Assembly: GCA_046350655.1 (NCBI GenBank) | Contig: JAXMAB010000005.1 | Span: 310,001-374,000, forward strand | DNA: 64,000 nt | Source: JAEUHO01 sp046350655 | Lineage (GTDB): Bacteria > Planctomycetota > PLA2 > JAEUHO01 | Direction: 5' to 3' | In this document: positions 53,647-63,554 of the stretch, piece after piece | Layout: each line of letters opens with the position of its first letter | How positions within the stretch are numbered: position 1 is the stretch's first letter | The notes under the pieces: generated by a model | Databases searched by the model: none | What the model was told of the DNA's origin: nothing | Seen by the model: only the letters and a program-made list of their open reading frames with translations | Position numbers and translations under genes: made by a program

Positions 53647-56309
53647 CGGCGCTTCTTCCTCGGGGGCGTCTTCGGCGCGGGCGCCGGCTTCGCGGCGGGC
53701 TTCCGCGGCGCACCGGCCTTCGCCTTCGCGGGGGCCGCGGCCGGCTTCCCGCCGGCGAGCTTCCGGACCTGGTCCGCGAGGCCCGCGACCTCGCGGCGCA
53801 GCGTCTCGACGGCGTCCGAGAGGCGCGCGACCTCGGTCGTGCGCTCCGCGCGCTTGCCGATCCGCATCATCGCCGCGCGACAGGCGCGCTTCACGCGGCC
53901 GTCCGTGGCCTGCTCCGCGCCCCGCGCCAGCGCCGGGGCCGAGCGCTCGTCGCCGAGCAGGCGGAGCGCCGCGATGGCCGACATCTGCACGCGGAAGTCG
54001 CGGTCGTCGATGGCGGCCTCGAGCCGCTCGCGGACCTCGTCGTGCTGCACCTGGCGGGCGCCGACCTGGGCCATCGCGACGGCGGCGGCCATCCGCACGC
54101 GCGCGTGCTGGCCCCACGCGATCCGGTCGAGGAGGGTGGGCAGCGCGTCGGGGCTCGCGAGGTGCCCCAGCCCGCGCACGCAGCCGGCGCGGATCGTCTC
54201 GGCCCACGAGCCCTTCGTCGCGAGCGCCTTCTCGAGCGCGGCGCGCGCCGACGGGACCCGCGTGCGGCCGAGCGCCTCGGCGGCGTCGGCCTCGACGAAG
54301 ATCGACGCGTCGCCCTTCGCGAGGACCGCCTTCAGGGCGTCGGCCGCGGCCTCGTCGCCGCGGAACGCGCCGAGGGCGCGGACGACCGCCCGACGGGCCT
54401 TGGGGTGCTTCACCTCGGGGAGCGCCGCGAGCAGGGCCTCGCGCGCCGAGGGGGTGCGGATCTCGGCCAGGGCCCCGGCGGCCTCGGCGGCGACGCCCCA
54501 GAACTTGTCGCCGCGGACGGCGCGCGCGAGCGCCGCGACCGTCTCGAGGCTCCCGTCCTTGCCGAGCGCCGCGGCCGCGCGGACGCGGCACGCCACCGTC
54601 GGGTCCGACGCGAGCGCCTTGCGGTGCGCGTCGAGCCCGACGTCGAGGGTCCACGCGGCGGGCCAGACGGCGTCCGGGTCGAAGCGCACGACGTCGGGGC
54701 GCGCGTCCCACGGGACGTGGAACGCGTGGACGCGCTCCGTCACCGCGAGGCGGCGGCGCTCGACGCGGTCGCCCGCCGCGAGCTCGACGATGAGCGTGCC
54801 CTTGAAGGCGCCGGCGGTCGCGGCGTCCTCCTTCTGGGTCTGCTCCACGCGCACCGTGACGACGCGGTACGTCTCGTCCCACGACCACGACGCCTTGATC
54901 TCCGGGTGGCCGGCGCCGTAGACCCACTGGTCGAGGAAGCCCTCGACGTTGCGGCCCGTCGTCTCCTCGACGGCGCGGCGGAGGTCGTCCGTGACGACGT
55001 TCTTGCCCTGGTTCGTGCGCGCGTAGTGGCGGATCGACGCCCAGAACCCGTCCTCGCCGAGCTCCGCGCGCAGGAAGCGGAGGACCCACGACCCCTTCTG
55101 GTAGAGGTGCCGGTCGAAGACGTCGATGGGCTCCTCGTAGTCCTTGCAGACGATGGGCCGGCGGTACTCGCCGCCGTCCTCGGAGAGGTACGCCTTCCAC
55201 GCCTCGAGCGCGTGCCACGTCGCCTCGTCGGCGCCGAGGTGGTGCTCGCGGAACACGGTCTCGCACCACGTCGCGAAGCCCTCGTTCAGCCAGCCGTGGC
55301 TCCAGTCGCGGCACGTCAGGAGGTCGCCCCACCACTGGTGGGCCAGCTCGTGCGCGACGAGGTCGTCCGCGTCGTAGTCGAGCCCGGCGCGCTCGTCGTA
55401 GAGGGCGTACTCGGTGAGCGTCGTCGCGGTCGTGTTCTCCATGCCGCCGAAGATGAAGTCGGCGACGACGGCCTGCGCGTACTTCTCGTACGGGTAGGCG
55501 ACGCCGAACCGCTCGGAGAACACCTTCATCATCTCCGCCGTGCGCCCGAGGCAGCGCGCGGCGTCCTTGCCCTGCCCGACGGGCACGAGCGCGTACAGCG
55601 GGACCTTCGCGTCGCCGCCGAGCGGCACCTCGTCGAACTCGCCGACGACGAGCGTCACGAGGTACGAGACCTGGGGGATCGCCAGCTTCCAGTGCCACGT
55701 CGTCGTGCCGCGCGGGCCCGGCGTCTTCGCGACGAGCGCGCCGTTCGAGAGCGTCGTGTACTTCGACGGCGACGTGACCACCACCTCGATCGAGGCCTTC
55801 TCGTTCGGGTAGTCGAAGCACGGGAACCAGAAGCGCGCGTCCTCGTCCTGGCCCTGCGTCCACGCCTGCAGGGGCTTGTCGGGGTACCCCTCGTCGGGGG
55901 CGATGAAGTAGAGGCCGCGCCGCGGCGCCCCGTGGTACGCGACCACGACGTCGGCCTCCTGGCCGGCCGCGAGCCGGCGGGCGAGGCGGATCGTCAGCGC
56001 GCCGTCCACGTGCTCGAACGCGAGGGCCTTGCCGTCGCCGTCGGTGACGCCGGTGACCGTCAGCTCCGCGGCGTCGAGGACGAGCCGCTCCGTGCCGTCG
56101 GCGATGGCGGCCACGGTGTGGCGCGCGGTGCCCGCGATCTTCCGCTGCGCCGGGTCGACGGCGACGTCGAGGCGCACGTGCCGCACGTCCACGACGCGGT
56201 CGCGCGCGTACTTCCGCGACGTCCCGGGGAAGGCGAAGGGCTCGCGCGCCCCCGCCCCCGCACCCGCCGCACACCGACCGCAGCCCACGTGCTCGCCGTG
56301 CTCGTTCAT
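53643..56309 (-). CDS. M1-family aminopeptidase with C-terminal HEAT repeats
   Basis: The 888-residue enzyme has the exopeptidase motif FGGMENTTATT (288-298), zinc motif VAHELAHQWWGDL (His320, Glu321, His324) and third ligand Glu343 in WLNEGFATW. Beyond the catalytic domains (about 1-520), the C-terminal half is built of HEAT-like helical pairs (ARAALEKALATKG and similar). These are followed by a short coiled coil and a Lys/Pro/Ala-rich basic tail ending RKKRR. Classical signal is absent. The N terminus has GCGRC. The HEAT part may bind partners or gate access. Confidence 0.92.
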   Translation of the reverse strand: MNEHGEHVGCGRCAAGAGAGAREPFAFPGTSRKYARDRVVDVRHVRLDVAVDPAQRKIAGTARHTVAAIADGTERLVLDAAELTVTGVTDGDGKALAFEHVDGALTIRLARRLAAGQEADVVVAYHGAPRRGLYFIAPDEGYPDKPLQAWTQGQDEDARFWFPCFDYPNEKASIEVVVTSPSKYTTLSNGALVAKTPGPRGTTTWHWKLAIPQVSYLVTLVVGEFDEVPLGGDAKVPLYALVPVGQGKDAARCLGRTAEMMKVFSERFGVAYPYEKYAQAVVADFIFGGMENTTATTLTEYALYDERAGLDYDADDLVAHELAHQWWGDLLTCRDWSHGWLNEGFATWCETVFREHHLGADEATWHALEAWKAYLSEDGGEYRRPIVCKDYEEPIDVFDRHLYQKGSWVLRFLRAELGEDGFWASIRHYARTNQGKNVVTDDLRRAVEETTGRNVEGFLDQWVYGAGHPEIKASWSWDETYRVVTVRVEQTQKEDAATAGAFKGTLIVELAAGDRVERRRLAVTERVHAFHVPWDARPDVVRFDPDAVWPAAWTLDVGLDAHRKALASDPTVACRVRAAAALGKDGSLETVAALARAVRGDKFWGVAAEAAGALAEIRTPSAREALLAALPEVKHPKARRAVVRALGAFRGDEAAADALKAVLAKGDASIFVEADAAEALGRTRVPSARAALEKALATKGSWAETIRAGCVRGLGHLASPDALPTLLDRIAWGQHARVRMAAAVAMAQVGARQVQHDEVRERLEAAIDDRDFRVQMSAIAALRLLGDERSAPALARGAEQATDGRVKRACRAAMMRIGKRAERTTEVARLSDAVETLRREVAGLADQVRKLAGGKPAAAPAKAKAGAPRKPAAKPAPAPKTPPRKKRR

Positions 56310-56366
56310 GAAGTCCTCCGCGACGACCGCGGAGGCGAGGGTAGCGGCTCGCCGCGGGCGCGCCCC

Positions 56367-56561
56367 CTACCGGCCGGACCGAGCCACGGGACCCGGGCCC
56401 GCCGGCACCCCGCGCCCGACGAGCTCCGACGCGCACCGCGTCGGCGGCCGGGCCGCGCGCTCGGCCGCGGCGCGGACCGCCGCGACGGCCGCCACCGCCA
56501 CGGCGGCCCACGTCGCGACGACGGCGGCGCGGCGCGCCACGGACGGACGGCGCCGCGTCAC
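56367..56561 (-). CDS. Small single-helix membrane protein
   Basis: The 64-residue protein starts with GTG at 56561, overlapping the stop of the 38-residue gene upstream. After a basic start (TRRRPSVARR) comes one hydrophobic helix (AAVVATWAAVAVAAVAAV) and a Pro/Arg-rich tail with one Cys. It has no known family. The overlap suggests it works with its partner. Confidence 0.5.
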   Translation of the reverse strand: MTRRRPSVARRAAVVATWAAVAVAAVAAVRAAAERAARPPTRCASELVGRGVPAGPGPVARSGR

Positions 56562-56674
56562 GCGGCGCGCCCCGACGGCAGGAAGAAGACGATCACCGCG
56601 GCGTAGAGGAGGCCGACCCCGAGGGTCACCCCCAGGGCGGCACGACGGACGGCGTGGGCGGCTCGACGGGTCAT
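56558..56674 (-). CDS. Thirty-eight-residue single-helix membrane protein
   Basis: The product starts MTRRAAHAVRRAALG and has one transmembrane helix (about 14-31, ending IVFFLP). GGAGGTGA sits right before the ATG, among the best ribosome sites in the window, which supports it despite its size. It is coupled by a GTGA overlap to the following 64-residue protein. Confidence 0.6.
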   Translation of the reverse strand: MTRRAAHAVRRAALGVTLGVGLLYAAVIVFFLPSGRAA

Positions 56675-56825
56675 GTTCACCTCCACCCCGACCATCGACC
56701 CGGCGCGTCAAGGACGCATGAGGGCGCGGCCAATTCGGGGGGACCGCGAGGCCCGGCGGCCGGCGCGCCGGGGCTTTGCGCGCCCCCGATCGGGCCTTTG
56801 CACGGCGCGCCGATGGTCGGGGGAG

Positions 56826-57644
56826 ATGGACGACACGCCCCCCACCCGCTACCGCACGATCTGGATCTCCGACGTGCACCTCGGCACCCACGCGGCGCGC
56901 GCGGAGGAGCTCCTCGAGTTCCTGCGCCGCCACGACGCCGAGACGATCTACGTCGTCGGCGACCTCGTCGACGGCTGGGTGCTCCGCCGCGCGTGGTACT
57001 GGCCGCAGGCCCACAACGACGTGCTGCAGAAGCTGCTGCGCAAGGCCCGCAAGGGCACGCGGGTCGTCTACGTCCCCGGCAACCACGACGAGTTCGCGCG
57101 CGGCTACGCGGGCCACGCCTTCGGCGGCGTCGAGGTGACCCTCGAGGCGATGCACGAGACCGCCGACGGCCGCCGCCTCCTCGTCGTGCACGGCGACGCG
57201 TTCGACCCCGTCGTGACGAAGCACCGGTGGCTGGTCCCGCTCGCCCACGGGCTCCTCGGCCTCCTCCGCGGCCTCGGGGTCCCCACCGCGTGGCGGCTCG
57301 TGCGCCGCTGCCTCGGGCGGCCCTACGCGTCGCTCGCGACGTACGTCCGGGGCCGGGCCAACGGCGCGATCGCGGCGCTCGGCGACTTCGAGCGGCTCGC
57401 GACCGCCGCCGCGCGGCGCCGCGGCGCGGACGGCGTCGTCTGCGGCCACGTGCACGTCCCCGCGATGCGCACCGTGGACGGCGTGCTCTACCTGAACGAC
57501 GGCGACTGGGTCGACTCGTGCTCGGCGCTCGTGGAGCACGGGGACGGCCGGCTCGAGCTCGTCCGGGCGGGGGCACGCGAGGCCCGGCCCGCCGCGCGAC
57601 GCGGCGCCCGCGCGGCGCTCGCGCCCGACGCCGCCCCCGCGTGA
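56826..57644 (+). CDS. LpxH-like metallophosphoesterase (UDP-2,3-diacylglucosamine hydrolase family)
   Basis: The 272-residue protein has the five calcineurin-like motifs: SDVHLG, GDLVDGW, GNHDE, HGDAFD and CGHVHVP, the order and spacing seen in LpxH and its relatives. It would hydrolyse UDP-diacylglucosamine to lipid X in lipid A synthesis, implying a Gram-negative envelope. The C-terminal 40 residues are Ala/Arg-rich and atypical. No other lpx gene is nearby, so a related phosphatase role remains possible. Confidence 0.82.
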   Translation: MDDTPPTRYRTIWISDVHLGTHAARAEELLEFLRRHDAETIYVVGDLVDGWVLRRAWYWPQAHNDVLQKLLRKARKGTRVVYVPGNHDEFARGYAGHAFGGVEVTLEAMHETADGRRLLVVHGDAFDPVVTKHRWLVPLAHGLLGLLRGLGVPTAWRLVRRCLGRPYASLATYVRGRANGAIAALGDFERLATAAARRRGADGVVCGHVHVPAMRTVDGVLYLNDGDWVDSCSALVEHGDGRLELVRAGAREARPAARRGARAALAPDAAPA

Positions 57645-57662
57645 CCCCGCGCGGCGCGGGCC

Positions 57663-60600
57663 CTACATGTTCCGGCGGTACTTGCCGCCGACCTCGTAGA
57701 GCGCGTGGCTGATCTGCCCGAGGGACGCGACCCGGACGGTCGAGAGCAGCTCGGCGAAGACGTTGCCGCCCGACCGCGCGACGCGCTTCAGCCGCTCGAG
57801 CGCCGCCGGCGTCTCGGCCGCGTGCCGGCGCTGGAAGTCGCGCAGCCGGTCGAGCTGGAGCTGCTTCTCGTCGAGCGTGGCCCGCGAGAGGTCGATCTGG
57901 CGGGGCACGGCGCCGTCGGTCTGCTCGGGCAGGAAGGTGTTCACGCCGACGATGGGCAGCGAGCCGTCGTGCTTCATGCGCTCGTACAGGAGGCTCTCCT
58001 CCTGGATGCGCCCGCGCTGGTACTGCGTCTCCATCGCGCCGAGCACGCCGCCGCGCTCGTCGAGGCGCCGGAACTCGTCGAGGACCGCCTCCTCGACCGC
58101 GTCGGTCAGGCGGTCCACGAAGTACGACCCCTGGAGCGCGTTCTCGGCCTTGAGCCAGCCGTACTCCTTCGTGCAGATCAGCTGGACCGCCATGGCGCGG
58201 CGCACGCTCTCCGCCGTCGGCGTGGTGATCGCCTCGTCGTAGGCGTTGGTGTGCAGCGAGTTGCAGTGGTCCTGGAGGGCCAGGAGCGCCTGCAGGGTCG
58301 TGCGGATGTCGTTGAACTGGATCTCCTGGGCGTGGAGGGACCGGCCCGACGTCTGCACGTGGTACTTGAGCTTCTGGCTGCGGTCGTTCGCGCCGTACCG
58401 GTCCCGCATCGCGACGGCCCAGACGCGGCGCGCGACGCGGCCGATCACCGCGTACTCGGGGTCGAGGCCGTTGCTGAAGAAGAAGGACAGGTTCGGCGCG
58501 AAGTCGTCGACGCCCATGCCGCGCGCGAGGTAGTACTCGACGTAGGTGAACCCGTTGGCCAGCGTGAGCGCCAGCTGCGTGATCGGGTTCGCGCCCGCCT
58601 CGGCGATGTGGTAGCCCGAGATCGAGACGCTGTAGTAGTTGCGGACCTCGTGGTCGATGAACCACTGCTGGATGTCGCCCATCATCCGCAGCGCGAAGGC
58701 CGTCGAGAAGATGCACGTGTTCTGGGCCTGGTCCTCCTTGAGGATGTCGGCCTGCACGGTGCCGCGGACGGTGCGCACGGTCCGCTCGAGCAGCTCGGCG
58801 TGCTCCTTCGGGTCGGGGACCCGCCCGTGCTGCGCCCGGAAGGCGTCGACCTGCTGGTCGAACGCGGTGTTCATGTACATCGCGAGCAGGATCGGCGCCG
58901 GCCCGTTGATGGTCATCGACACGGACGTGTTCGCGTCGCACAGGTCGAAGCCGGCGTACAGCCGCGCCATGTCCTCGAGCGTGCAGATGGAGACGCCGCT
59001 CTCGCCGATCTTGCCCCAGATGTCGGGGCGCTCGGCGGGGTCCTCGCCGTAGAGCGTGACCGAGTCGAAGGCCGTGGAGAGCCGCTTGCTCGCCTCGCCG
59101 CGGCAGAGGTAGTGGAACCGCTTGTTGGTGCGGTCCGGCGGCCCCTCGCCGGCGAACTGCCGCTTCGGGTCCTCGTCCGTGCGCTTGAACGGGAACACGC
59201 CGGCGGTGTAGGGGAACTGGCCGGGCAGGTTCTCGAGCAGCAGGAAGCGGAGCACCTCGCCGGGCTCGTCGGACGTCGGCAGCGCCACCTTCGGGATGCG
59301 CGTGCCCGCGAGGCTGCGCGTGAACGTCGGCAGCTCCACCGCGCGGTCGCGCACGCCGTACGAGAGCGCGTCGGCGAGGTACGCGGCCTTGCGGGCCGGC
59401 CAGGCGTCGAGCGCCGCGCGGGCCTTCGCGTCCACGCGCGCGCGGGCGCGGACGAGCGCCTGCTCGACCGCCTCGAGGGCCCCGGCCGCGACGCCCTCGC
59501 GGGCCACGAGCGCGCGGGCCCCCTCGAGGTGCCCGACGTCGCGCACGAACCGGACCTGCTCGTCCACCCACGCCTTGTGGGCCCGGACGGTGCGCGCGAT
59601 CTCGCCGAGGTACCCGGTGCGGTCGTGCGGGATGATCGTCGAGGCGTGCGGCGCGCGCGGGTCCGTCGACTCCGACGGGAGGCGCACCGGGACGCGCCGC
59701 CCGGTCTTGGCGGCGACCCGCTCGACCAGGGCCTCGAACAGGGCGTCCACGCCCGCGTCGCAGAACCGGCTCGCGACGGTGCCGAACACGCCGAGGGCGT
59801 CGTCGGGCCCGTCGAAGAGGCGGCGGTTGCGCCGCACCTGCTTGCGGACGTCGCGCAGCGCGTCCTCGGCGCCCCGCCGCTCCGCCTTGTTGACGGCGAC
59901 GAGGTCGGCGAAGTCGAGCATCCCGATCTTCTCGAGCTGCGACGCCGCGCCGTACTCGGGCGTCATCACGTAGACCGACACGTCGCACAGGTCGACGATC
60001 TCGGTGTCGCCCTGCCCGGTGCCCGACGTCTCGACGAAGACCCAGTCGAAGCCCGCGAGGTGGCAGAGGCGGATCGCGTCGCGGGTCGCGGCGGCCAGCT
60101 CGCCCTTCGCGCCGCGCGTCGCGAGGCTGCGCATGTACGCCCGCGGGTGCGGGATCGAGTTCATGCGGATGCGGTCGCCGAGGAGCGCGCCGCCGGTCCG
60201 CCGCCGCGACGGGTCGACGGACAGCACCGCGACCGTCGCCCCGCCCGGCCCGCCGTCCCGCGGGGCGGTGCCCTCGAGGAACCGCAGGACGAGCTCGTCG
60301 CAGAGCGACGACTTGCCGGCGCCGCCGGTGCCGGTCACGCCGACGACGACCGCGCGGCGCTCGCGCGGGAGGGCGTCCGCGGCGGCGCGCACCGCGCGCC
60401 CGAGGTCGGTCTCGGCGAACCCGGGCCGTTCCGACGAGGTGATCGCGGACGCGAGCAGCCGCCGGTCGGCGGGCGAGAGCGCGGGCGCGCCGGCGCCGCG
60501 CACGAGCCGCGGCGGCTCGAAGTCGGCCGCGCGCATCATCCGGTCGATCATCCCCTGGAGGCCGAGCCGGCGGCCGTCCTCGGGGCTGAAGATCTTCTCG

Positions 60601-60950
60601 ACGCCGTACCGCTCGAGGTCCTCGATCTCGGCCGGGACGATCACGCCGCCGCCGCCGCCGAACAGCTTGACGTGCTCCGCGCCGAGCTCCTTCAGCAGGT
60701 CCTTCGCGTACTTGAAGAACTCGACGTGCCCGCCCTGGTACGACGAGATGGCGATGCCCTGCGCGTCCTCGTCCACCGCGGTCTGGACGATCTCGAGGAC
60801 GCTGCGGTTGTGGCCGAGGTGGATCACCTCGGCGCCGCTGTCCTGCAGCAGCCGGCGGATCACGTTGATCGCGGCGTCGTGGCCGTCGAACAGCGCGGCC
60901 GCCGTCACGAAGCGGACCGGGTGCGTCGGACGGTAGGCGGGGGCGTCCAT
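57663..60950 (-). CDS. icmF: Fused isobutyryl-CoA mutase IcmF
   Basis: The 1095-residue protein is a fusion. It has an N-terminal B12-binding domain with DGHDAAINVI (cobalt-ligand His24), a MeaB-type G-protein chaperone with P-loop GVTGTGGAGKSS (204-215), and a C-terminal mutase TIM barrel with FDSVTLYGEDP and MTINGPAPILLAMYMN. It isomerises isobutyryl-CoA and butyryl-CoA with adenosylcobalamin and protects its own cofactor. An upstream in-frame start at 60995 is less likely. The window has no B12 genes. Confidence 0.95.
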   Translation of the reverse strand: MDAPAYRPTHPVRFVTAAALFDGHDAAINVIRRLLQDSGAEVIHLGHNRSVLEIVQTAVDEDAQGIAISSYQGGHVEFFKYAKDLLKELGAEHVKLFGGGGGVIVPAEIEDLERYGVEKIFSPEDGRRLGLQGMIDRMMRAADFEPPRLVRGAGAPALSPADRRLLASAITSSERPGFAETDLGRAVRAAADALPRERRAVVVGVTGTGGAGKSSLCDELVLRFLEGTAPRDGGPGGATVAVLSVDPSRRRTGGALLGDRIRMNSIPHPRAYMRSLATRGAKGELAAATRDAIRLCHLAGFDWVFVETSGTGQGDTEIVDLCDVSVYVMTPEYGAASQLEKIGMLDFADLVAVNKAERRGAEDALRDVRKQVRRNRRLFDGPDDALGVFGTVASRFCDAGVDALFEALVERVAAKTGRRVPVRLPSESTDPRAPHASTIIPHDRTGYLGEIARTVRAHKAWVDEQVRFVRDVGHLEGARALVAREGVAAGALEAVEQALVRARARVDAKARAALDAWPARKAAYLADALSYGVRDRAVELPTFTRSLAGTRIPKVALPTSDEPGEVLRFLLLENLPGQFPYTAGVFPFKRTDEDPKRQFAGEGPPDRTNKRFHYLCRGEASKRLSTAFDSVTLYGEDPAERPDIWGKIGESGVSICTLEDMARLYAGFDLCDANTSVSMTINGPAPILLAMYMNTAFDQQVDAFRAQHGRVPDPKEHAELLERTVRTVRGTVQADILKEDQAQNTCIFSTAFALRMMGDIQQWFIDHEVRNYYSVSISGYHIAEAGANPITQLALTLANGFTYVEYYLARGMGVDDFAPNLSFFFSNGLDPEYAVIGRVARRVWAVAMRDRYGANDRSQKLKYHVQTSGRSLHAQEIQFNDIRTTLQALLALQDHCNSLHTNAYDEAITTPTAESVRRAMAVQLICTKEYGWLKAENALQGSYFVDRLTDAVEEAVLDEFRRLDERGGVLGAMETQYQRGRIQEESLLYERMKHDGSLPIVGVNTFLPEQTDGAVPRQIDLSRATLDEKQLQLDRLRDFQRRHAAETPAALERLKRVARSGGNVFAELLSTVRVASLGQISHALYEVGGKYRRNM

Positions 60951-61100
60951 GGGCAGCACGTCAAGGTAGCGGGGCCCGGGCCGACGGGATAGCACAACGC
61001 CGGTCGCCTCCCGCCCGGGCCCGCCGCCGACCGGGGCCGGGCCCGCGGTCGGCGTCCCCCGCCGGAGCCGCTACGATCCGGACCTCCTCGGAGGAAGCCC

Positions 61101-61664
61101 ATGCCGCGCCCCCTCGGCCTGCCCGTCGGCAGCGTCCGCGCCCTCACGCTCCTGGCCCTCGCGGCCCGGGCCGTCCTCGACCTCCGGGCGGACGGCGGGA
61201 TCACGTCGTGGCTCGGCGCCGCGCTGCTGGTCTGCGCCGCGGCCTACTTCGCGTCCCGGGCGTCCCGCGACCACGTCGTCGTCAGCGGGAGCGCCGCCGA
61301 CGGCGCGAAGCCGCGGCCCCCGCTCGGCCTCCCGACCGGCACGGTCCGATTCCTCTTCCTCGCGGCGATCTCCTACGGCGCGTGGCTGTGGTTCAAGGAC
61401 CACCGCCTCGCCGAGAGCCAGCAGCCGCTGGTGATCGTCGTCGGGGCCTTCGCCATCGGCGTGCTCGTCCGGTGGTTCCTCGCCCAGGTCCGCCCGCCGA
61501 CCGACGCGAGCACGCTGCTCTTCGAGCACGTGCAGTCGTTCGTGGTGCTGATCGCCGCGGCCGGCCTCGTCACCCTGCGGATCACGGGCAAGGTGGACGA
61601 GGTCGACCCGTGGATCCAGCCCACGCTCGCCGCCGCCTGCACGTACTACGCCGGCGTCCGCTGA
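61101..61664 (+). CDS. Membrane protein with internal duplication
   Basis: The 187-residue protein has GGAGG 5-9 bases before ATG. It has an internal repeat: LGLPVGSVRALTLLALAARA near residue 5 and LGLPTGTVRFLFLAAISYGA near 75, each opening a hydrophobic helix. In total there are five or so helices. The repeated LGLP-x-G-(S/T)-V-R motif sits at the membrane edge. The function is unknown. Confidence 0.65.
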   Translation: MPRPLGLPVGSVRALTLLALAARAVLDLRADGGITSWLGAALLVCAAAYFASRASRDHVVVSGSAADGAKPRPPLGLPTGTVRFLFLAAISYGAWLWFKDHRLAESQQPLVIVVGAFAIGVLVRWFLAQVRPPTDASTLLFEHVQSFVVLIAAAGLVTLRITGKVDEVDPWIQPTLAAACTYYAGVR

Positions 61665-61705
61665 GCGAGAGGCCGTGAAGGAAGCTCCGGCGCCCTCGCG
61701 GGCCT

Positions 61706-63493
61706 TCAGCGGACGAACGATCCGAACGACGAGCAGACGCCGCTGCGCCACGAGGTGAGGAACCGCGGCGCCTCGACGGGCACGAGGTTGCCGAGGGAGA
61801 CCGTCGTGCCGCCGGTGCCGTCGCCGTCGAGGAGCCAGAGGCCCGACGCGGGGAACTGGGGGTCCTGCTGCGACGACTGCATCCAGAGCAGCACCTTGCC
61901 GCTCACCTTGTCGACGTCCATGGCCCCGAACGTGGCGTTGATCACGCGGTTCGTCGCGGCGGTCCCGGCGTCGAAGGCGACGAGGAACTCGGACGCCGGC
62001 GGCGGCTGGATGACGGCGCCGAGGCCGCCGTCGATGAGCTGGCTGAACTGGTTGAGCTGGCACCAGACCGACGCCCCGTCCGGGTGCCAGGCCATTTCGT
62101 TGAGGCCGTAGACGCCGCCGAGGTCCTGCTCGACGGCCGCGCCGCCCGCGACGACGTCCGTCCCGAAGAACGTCGAGGGGAGCTGGTTGCCGCCCGCCGG
62201 AAGGACGACGAACCCCGTCGACCGGACGTACGCGACGTGCGCGGTCCCCGGGTTCGCCGCGGTGAAGTCGTCGCCGACCGCGGCGTCGAGGAGCTGCGAC
62301 GGCGCCGTCCAGAGCGTCGCGAGGTTGTCGCCGTCCCGGTCGATCCGCCGCAGCAGGAGGCCGTCCACGAACGTGATCCCCGACGAGTCCGGGAGCCAGC
62401 GCGGCATGGGGCTCTGGAACCCGTTCGGCAGCACCGGCAGGTCGCCGCCGAGGAGCGCCCCCGTGGACGTCGAGACGACGTTGAGGACGTGGAAGCCCTC
62501 GAACGCGTCCTCGTACCGCAGCATCGCCATGGAGCCGTCGGGCGACACGCGGACGTCGATCAGGAACATGTCGAACGGGCCGTCGCGGAGGTTCTCGTGG
62601 GCCGCGCCGCCGATGTCCGCGTCGGCGAAGACGTGCTGGAAGCCCTTCGAGAAGACCTCGTGGGCGTAGAAGAGGTTCGTCGGCTGCCCGGGGAACCACC
62701 CGTGGAGCGAGTCGGACGTCAGGATCGAGAGGTCGGGGTCGTTGGCGAAGACCTCCGTGCCGTCGAGCACGTCCACCGCGAGGATCGACGTCGACTCGGT
62801 CATCGAGTCGGAGCGGAGGAAGCTCACGTACCGGCCGTCGCCCGACGCGATGTACGAGAACGCATCGCTCGTGTTCGGGACGAGGACGGGCGACGTCGCG
62901 CCGGTGCTGTCGCCGCGGTAGAGGTCGGAGAGGCCGCGGAACCCCGCGCCCGCCACGAGCGGCGCCGCCGCCACGACGAAGTCGAGGTTCTGCGTCCGCA
63001 CGCCCACGCCGATGTGGCCCAGCTCGCCGTAGAAGACGTCCTCGAAGCAGTGCGCGACCGTGTCGTGGTTCGCGCTCGGGCGCACGCGCATCAGCTGCGC
63101 GACGTCGTCCCACTCGAGGAGCACGAGGTCGGCGAGGGTCGCGCCGGGCGGCACGTCGGCGGGGTCGTAGCAGATGCGGACGACGCACGGCTGCGCGAGC
63201 AGGTGGCCGAGGGGCCCGATGCAGTGCAGGCCCGGGATGTAGTCCACGGGGCCGGCGGCCGGGTCGATCGGCAGCGGGTCGGGTTGCGGCAGGATCGCGA
63301 TCGAGAGGTCGGTCAGCAGCGCGCCCGGCGCGATGACGAGCGTGACGGGCCCCGCGGCCACGGTCCCGCCCGCCGGCCCGATCACGCCCCGGTAGATCGG
63401 GTCGGTGTGCGTGCTGTAGGTGCCGCAAGCGGCGAGGAACAGGGCGAAGAGCGTCGCAACGACGCCCCGCCCGGCGGGGAGCCGGGTGCGCAT
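61706..63493 (-). CDS. Lipoprotein with ZU5-like and TolB/WD40-like propeller regions
   Basis: The 595-residue protein has a signal with lipobox LAACG (Cys about 23) and GGAGG before the ATG. Residues about 38-150 match a ZU5-like pattern (IGPAGGTVAAGPVTLVIAPGALLTD). The rest is a beta-propeller with WD40/TolB-type strands (SPDGSMAMLRYED, LPDSSGITFVDG, HPDGASVWCQL). It probably sits on the outer membrane. No catalytic site is seen. Confidence 0.8.
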   Translation of the reverse strand: MRTRLPAGRGVVATLFALFLAACGTYSTHTDPIYRGVIGPAGGTVAAGPVTLVIAPGALLTDLSIAILPQPDPLPIDPAAGPVDYIPGLHCIGPLGHLLAQPCVVRICYDPADVPPGATLADLVLLEWDDVAQLMRVRPSANHDTVAHCFEDVFYGELGHIGVGVRTQNLDFVVAAAPLVAGAGFRGLSDLYRGDSTGATSPVLVPNTSDAFSYIASGDGRYVSFLRSDSMTESTSILAVDVLDGTEVFANDPDLSILTSDSLHGWFPGQPTNLFYAHEVFSKGFQHVFADADIGGAAHENLRDGPFDMFLIDVRVSPDGSMAMLRYEDAFEGFHVLNVVSTSTGALLGGDLPVLPNGFQSPMPRWLPDSSGITFVDGLLLRRIDRDGDNLATLWTAPSQLLDAAVGDDFTAANPGTAHVAYVRSTGFVVLPAGGNQLPSTFFGTDVVAGGAAVEQDLGGVYGLNEMAWHPDGASVWCQLNQFSQLIDGGLGAVIQPPPASEFLVAFDAGTAATNRVINATFGAMDVDKVSGKVLLWMQSSQQDPQFPASGLWLLDGDGTGGTTVSLGNLVPVEAPRFLTSWRSGVCSSFGSFVR

Positions 63494-63554
63494 GGGGGGA
63501 CCTCCGAGCCATGCATCCTACGCCGCGGCGGCGGCCGGGCCTCGCGTCCCCCGG

